From NCBI GenBank assembly GCA_003531115.1, contig DQHT01000018.1, positions 12,246-20,368 of the forward strand: DNA of 8,123 nt, in the 5' to 3' direction. The number at the start of each line of letters is the position of its first letter. Position 1 is the stretch's first letter. The notes under the pieces are model-generated. The model saw nothing but the letters and a program-made list of their open reading frames with translations. It was not told the DNA's origin and did no database searches. Shown one piece after another: positions 7,301-8,123 of the stretch. Made by a program: the position numbers and the translations under genes. This DNA comes from Bacteroidota bacterium (GTDB lineage: Bacteria; Bacteroidota; Bacteroidia; UBA8524).

Positions 7301-8123
7301 CCGATGCTGGTATAATCCGGACTGCTTCCGCCAACGGTATAGGTACCACTCAATGCAGGACTGAAGGTATGGGCAGTGGAATCATTCGAAGGAACAGAAT
7401 CGGATAAATTATTCGGAGAACTTGTCCAGGCTTCGAACGCATAAGTCTGGCCTGCTGAAAATGCCTGGTTCCCCAGTGTGATATCCAGGGTGTTTCCATT
7501 GGTAGCTCCAAAAGTATCGATCAACTGATAAACATTGAGGGGAGTTTGCAGGTTCCCGTTCAAACGCCAATTCAGTTGAAAAGTATCAACCTGGTTCGCG
7601 CCTAAATTACTTACCCGAACTTTTATGTCATAGGTTCCGGGACAAGTCCCCATGAGAGGAGAAACAAAGGATGTTGCTCCGATATCATTCATTTTTTGCG
7701 GCAATACTGTAAACTGAATATCAGGCCGTTTATTCGTAATCGTGCCAATTGAGTTGCTCGTAGAAGAAAGCGTGGCAGGCGCTGAGGTAGTCGCATATCC
7801 ATAGATACGCGCGTTAACCGTTCTCCAGGCCCAGTCGAAATCCGCTGAAGAGGCGTTTCCGGTTCCCTGATCATTGTCAAAATCAGTGATCACTTCCAAA
7901 CTTCCTCCTGAATAAACAAAGGGAGTTTGCAGTCTCACCATAACCCAACCCGCTGTATTTGTAGTGGTTATGATCGAATCAAAAGCCAGGCTTGTATTGG
8001 CGATGAGATCGGTCCAACTTACGGTAGCCTGGCTGTAAGAAGTTTCGTTTGAATTTTTAAGGTAGACCTTAAATGAATTCACGCGGGTAGTACCAAGCGT
8101 TGCTGTGTTCGACTTGTACCAGG
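1354..8123 (-). CDS. Giant multidomain T9SS-secreted surface protein (5' end missing)
   Basis: At least 2255 residues of a modular extracellular protein. Domains by residue: 1-143 beta-sandwich/jelly-roll; 144-257 Ig/CARDB-like; 258-682 right-handed beta-helix; 683-791 second Ig-like; 792-1225 second beta-helix; 1226-1311 and 1312-1401 PKD; 1402-1522 CUB; 1523-1608 and 1609-1699 PKD; 1700-1844 GEVED; 1845-2165 four DUF5011-like Ig repeats; about 2176-2255 T9SS type A sorting tail (LTLYPNPSSGTF). The tail directs export across the outer membrane through T9SS, followed by cleavage and surface attachment or release. The other modules suggest adhesion, or carbohydrate or matrix binding; no catalytic residues can be named. 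The frame stays open to base 8123. The GTG at 8082 is an internal valine inside the first domain (TLGTTR-VNSFKVYL), so the true start and signal peptide lie outside. The stop is TGA at 1354-1356. No frameshift is evident. The specific ligand is unknown. Confidence 0.93.
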   Translation of the reverse strand, partial: WYKSNTATLGTTRVNSFKVYLKNSNETSYSQATVSWTDLIANTSLAFDSIITTTNTAGWVMVRLQTPFVYSGGSLEVITDFDNDQGTGNASSADFDWAWRTVNARIYGYATTSAPATLSSTSNSIGTITNKRPDIQFTVLPQKMNDIGATSFVSPLMGTCPGTYDIKVRVSNLGANQVDTFQLNWRLNGNLQTPLNVYQLIDTFGATNGNTLDITLGNQAFSAGQTYAFEAWTSSPNNLSDSVPSNDSTAHTFSPALSGTYTVGGSSPDYTSIGAAIADLAAYGICGPVLIDIRSGTYNEAIDIPVIAGSSSTNTITIQGAGAATTHIVGRGSTNFATIGILGTDYLTIKNLTIENDQNIADSWAVYLTGQADYVTIEACSILVPISTTTDIAGVMISGSATSDATEGNNANYFTLRSCYVSGGEKNVVFEGGGNAAPNIGNRVIDCELTQSDDYGFYSDDQDGLQLIGNHIHSLINATLADGIYTVGGYNYTIEANRIDVVDYGIYLFDLNVNGLSFKASRVVNNMVRSSGDYGIYLNDVDSVFLYHNTVVGEPALYVNDQTNLDIRNNIFVSTTDQAVDFVDATPVGNMNYNLYYNGGVADLFEHSTSTYSNLAAWQTAQSTDANSVEGDPIFVSSSDLHIQGLIANDIGDISVGVTEDIDGDPRPFSPATDVDLGADEIKILNNDAGVVAIQPACVGGNLQVNVRNFGALTLKSFTVNWSLNGTLQTPVSFSGTGLGNFVDSVVSLGAHNMSAGQAYDLKIWTSLPNGVNDPEKTNDSLVLTDIRTGMSGTYTVGTSGDFATANEAIAALAKRGMCGDVELSFLSGTYTEQLAIRGIRKADAAFSLTLTSQSANAQDVLLTYPSATTGDNFTLLIEETDKVVVKNLSIQRSGTSTLSTAIQIEGSDDVTIQDNIILADSGSSSSNTTGSRSAIYSSDVSPENNLLITSNTISGNLNGIWIAGNAVTLSGGLEISENKVAVGYTAMFIEYQEAPLVSENYITRSVVSATSTFYGISLNQVTGAFVIEKNEVIGLMSIGYGIRLRETKSALSNKGLVVNNMVQYNGSSTAYLYTLESNSENIRFVHNTGLVKGGTSTAGRGFYAISAGGENELMNNIFINRGAGYAIYVSNTANASFVKADYNMLYAAGTNLAYWTANRSNLAALQSASGMFAKSGIVDPSFVSNEDLRITDFSEVLVGSPEGITEDVDDNTRCSIPYVGAHEIAPSSAPITVDFSVPDTLYAGGRGLFINSALRRERRTHSWYVDGVKVSEEVNLFHTFPSTGTYTVKLVSVGCFNSDSMSKTVNVIAPFAIPVVDFTADRTKIFAGDFVTMIDLSSQAPTGWLWSVSPSIGVSIGTEFTQDPVIFFSEPGLYEVCLIADNSFGNGVQVCKTDLIEVFPVSTICVDNGSTAPVGKLFDDGGQFGAYASNKNCSFLIDPCASSVNAQITFWEMGDIDDELRIYNGSVEDPNTLIATFNYASVTPGGTTGITASSGTMLVVWKTDASTVAEGFALEWTSTPLNIQQSAGFTLPDTAFVDAPVFINSFASGAKLTTTWDMDFPNGVAISKTGDQLFHTYTAAGTYTVRQLVNGCAGIDTTDKTIVVIQPTLAPSPVDFVANRLTLTTNDVLQLSDLSGNGPSSWKWEITPSAGVSFVGNTNSPVVEVEFANTGTYDVKLVVNNAIGADSLVKTAYIRVIEYCLPNAGMLSGEIGINHVNFAGIDQFSTIGENAYSDFTQSGQEATVSLGETYAISISRNASSQAMTRKVWIDWNQDGDFRDLGELVALENATTTPSFNTFINVPVDALPGLTRMRVAAGYNSDPASSCGPALIGEFEDYSVMVLGDITKPVITLLGTTPVSVEAGYGYTDAGSTAFDQVDGFITQAIQVIGNVDTTVVGTYVLKYVVEDFAGNVSDTVIRIVHVTSDVTAPILVLNGANQVSMEVYNSFVEPGFSAVDNPWGLNLTDSVKITSTLDTAKLGTYSITYSVTDLSGNTTTLSRTIVVFDSTSPVLTLNVAGPYIVEVNTPFVAPGTSVSDNYWTVSSVQVTGTVDMTTLGTYQLSYTATDGSGNVSQPVTLEVIVRDQTAPVITLAGNDVVNLSRWQTYTDMGYLLSDNYNDSVDITVVTEGDWVNSAEEGLYYLQYKATDASGNVAYSAKRFIDVRGLNSAPVIESNELTLYPNPSSGTFTVSSESLFAAGTQLVVMDMLGKVVHQQNVQSATDQVLVQTENLKPGMYMVQVINGQERSSLKVQITN
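1357..1596 (-). other. T9SS type A C-terminal sorting domain
   Basis: The last 80 residues or so show the standard pattern: LTLYPNPSSGTF, a VVMDMLGKVVHQ strand, ENLKPGMYMVQVINGQ and a closing LKVQITN. This matches the Por secretion tail family (TIGR04183/PF18962 type). It is recognised by the type IX translocon in the outer membrane and normally cleaved after export. Confidence 0.93.
1627..2589 (-). repeat. Four tandem DUF5011-like Ig repeats
   Basis: Four repeats of 81, 80, 78 and 82 residues (2347-2589, 2107-2346, 1873-2106, 1627-1872 in protein order). Each opens with D-x-T/S-x-P-V/I-L/I and closes with a GTYxLxYxxxDxSGN strand. The second, third and fourth begin DVTAPI, DSTSPV and DQTAPV, and the first DITKPV. 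The last is the most diverged: GTY becomes GLY and the preceding D-x-x-x-x-G turn is altered. Such repeats form a rigid stalk that holds the distal domains away from the cell surface. Confidence 0.85.
2590..3024 (-). other. GEVED domain of the giant protein
   Basis: Residues 1700-1844 show the GEVED hallmarks: an opening YCLPN, the central VWIDWNQDGDFRDLGELV, then TRMRVAAGY, SSCGP and the signature GEFEDYSV near the end. The DxNxDGxF loop resembles a calcium-binding turn. GEVED modules are frequent in secreted Bacteroidota proteins. Their exact role is unknown, and binding is the usual guess. Confidence 0.85.
3025..3555 (-). repeat. PKD pair, second copy
   Basis: Two PKD domains (residues 1523-1608 and 1609-1699) that match the first pair member by member. 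The first shares FINS, LFHT, GTYTV, the following Gly-Cys and the ending VI-P. The second shares VDF-A-R, DLS, the P-x-x-W-x-W turn, and GxYxVxL followed by a DN/NN-type turn. The pattern A-B-CUB-A'-B' points to duplication of a two-domain unit. Confidence 0.75.
3556..3918 (-). other. CUB domain of the giant protein
   Basis: Residues 1402-1522 follow the CUB pattern: CVDNG, the strand NKNCSFLIDPC, then ITFWEMGDIDDELRIYNG, a SSGTMLVVWKTD strand and the ending EGFALEWTS. The Glu of WEM and the Asp before ELRIYNG lie where calcium-binding CUB domains carry acidic ligands. CUB modules usually mediate extracellular protein or carbohydrate contacts. Cysteines in the opening and at NC/PC could form disulfides. 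Confidence 0.7.
3919..4446 (-). repeat. PKD pair, first copy
   Basis: Two tandem PKD-type beta-sandwich domains (residues 1226-1311 and 1312-1401). The first has VDFSVPDTLYAG, LFINS, SWYVDG, LFHTFPSTGTYTVKLVSVGC and VNVIAP. The second has VVDFTADRTKIFAGD, DLSSQAPTGWLWSVSP and FFSEPGLYEVCLIADNSFG. PKD domains in secreted bacterial proteins act as spacers or binding modules. The first carries an unusual basic patch RRERR just before the SW strand. Confidence 0.75.
4447..6075 (-). repeat. Ig-like + beta-helix cassette, copy 2
   Basis: The same two-part unit as the preceding copy, diverged but aligned along its whole length. Residues 683-791 carry NNDAGVV, NWSLNGTLQTP and KIWTSLPNG. Residues 792-1225 carry SGTYTVGTSGDFATANEAIA, GMCGDVELSFLSGTYTEQL, DPSFVSNEDLRITD, EDVDDNTR and the closing VGAHEI. 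The closing motif departs from the usual DIDGxPR: Gly and Pro are lost, and the segment after Arg is shortened and contains a cysteine. The two helices are almost equal in length (425 and 434 residues), as expected from an internal duplication. Confidence 0.75.
6076..7692 (-). repeat. Ig-like + beta-helix cassette, copy 1
   Basis: Residues 144-257 are an Ig/CARDB-like module (NDIGATSF, then NWRLNGNLQTP, then FEAWTSSPNN). Residues 258-682 are a right-handed parallel beta-helix that opens with SGTYTVGGSSPDYTSIGAAI and CGPVLIDIRSGTYNEAI. Its rungs are of the type 'N-x-I-x-x-x-x-x-G-I-Y-L', and it closes with DPIFVSSSDLHIQG, EDIDGDPRP and DLGADEI. Such helices resemble the pectate-lyase/NosD fold. 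I see no lyase or glycosidase catalytic signature, so a binding or structural role is at least as likely. Confidence 0.75.
7693..8123 (-). other. N-terminal beta-sandwich domain of the giant protein (partial)
   Basis: Residues 1-143 match a jelly-roll-like module common in T9SS cargo. Its signs are an opening strand with VNSFKVYLKNSNETSYS, the central 'GWVMVRLQTPFVYSGG', then SLEVITDFDNDQG and the closing RPDIQFTVLP. In relatives this module usually comes early in the mature protein, and it often has the pattern 'LdtPFvYnGtsNLvI...dN'. The ligand is unknown. Its first strands run into the window edge, so part of the domain and everything N-terminal to it are missing. Confidence 0.6.

Noticed and set aside
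4447..7350. The beta-helices as active pectate lyases or alginate-type lyases
   Set aside because: The fold is suggested by the rung pattern, but I could not identify catalytic Arg/Lys or calcium-site motifs of a lyase family.
1627..7880. Many short open frames on both strands inside the giant gene (for example 6037-6285 and 3358-3603 plus, 7689-7880 and 5840-6031 minus)
   Set aside because: They overlap a long, domain-rich coding frame throughout, show no recognisable domains, and have low-complexity or atypical composition. They are by-products of the real frame.

Overview
The window most likely comes from a free-living or environmental member of the Bacteroidota. The strongest evidence is the C-terminal type IX secretion (T9SS) sorting domain on the long minus-strand protein, because T9SS is essentially confined to that phylum. 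Two weaker signs agree: the small genes lack Shine-Dalgarno sequences, and the large protein is a mosaic typical of secreted Bacteroidota proteins (jelly-roll domain, Ig-like domains, beta-helices, PKD, CUB, GEVED and DUF5011-like repeats). I cannot place it below phylum.

Layout: bases 1-263 are non-coding and unusually rich in short inverted repeats. A possible Bacteroidota-type promoter lies at about 202-233. Two small plus-strand genes follow, 40 bases apart and probably co-transcribed: an AT-rich orphan with a predicted signal peptide (264-704) and a small predicted cytoplasmic protein with a recognisable conserved N-terminal domain of unknown function (745-1149). Bases 1150-1353 are a convergent intergenic region. 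It holds a short sequence resembling a widely dispersed intergenic repeat and a perfect bidirectional terminator (1303-1334).

Everything from 1354 to the right edge is one minus-strand gene that is cut off by the window. It encodes at least 2255 residues of a giant T9SS cargo protein. In protein order it carries: a beta-sandwich/jelly-roll domain, two copies of an [Ig-like + right-handed beta-helix] cassette, a PKD pair, a CUB domain, a second PKD pair, a GEVED domain, four tandem DUF5011-like Ig repeats, and the sorting tail. Its true start and signal peptide lie beyond base 8123.

The two transcription units converge and share only the terminator, so nothing indicates a functional link between the small genes and the surface protein. 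I found no mobile-element gene, CRISPR array, RNA gene, or clear defence or biosynthetic system. The most notable features are the internal duplication history of the giant protein and the repeat-like intergenic DNA. Residue numbers for the giant protein count from the first complete codon inside the window (bases 8121-8119 = residue 1).
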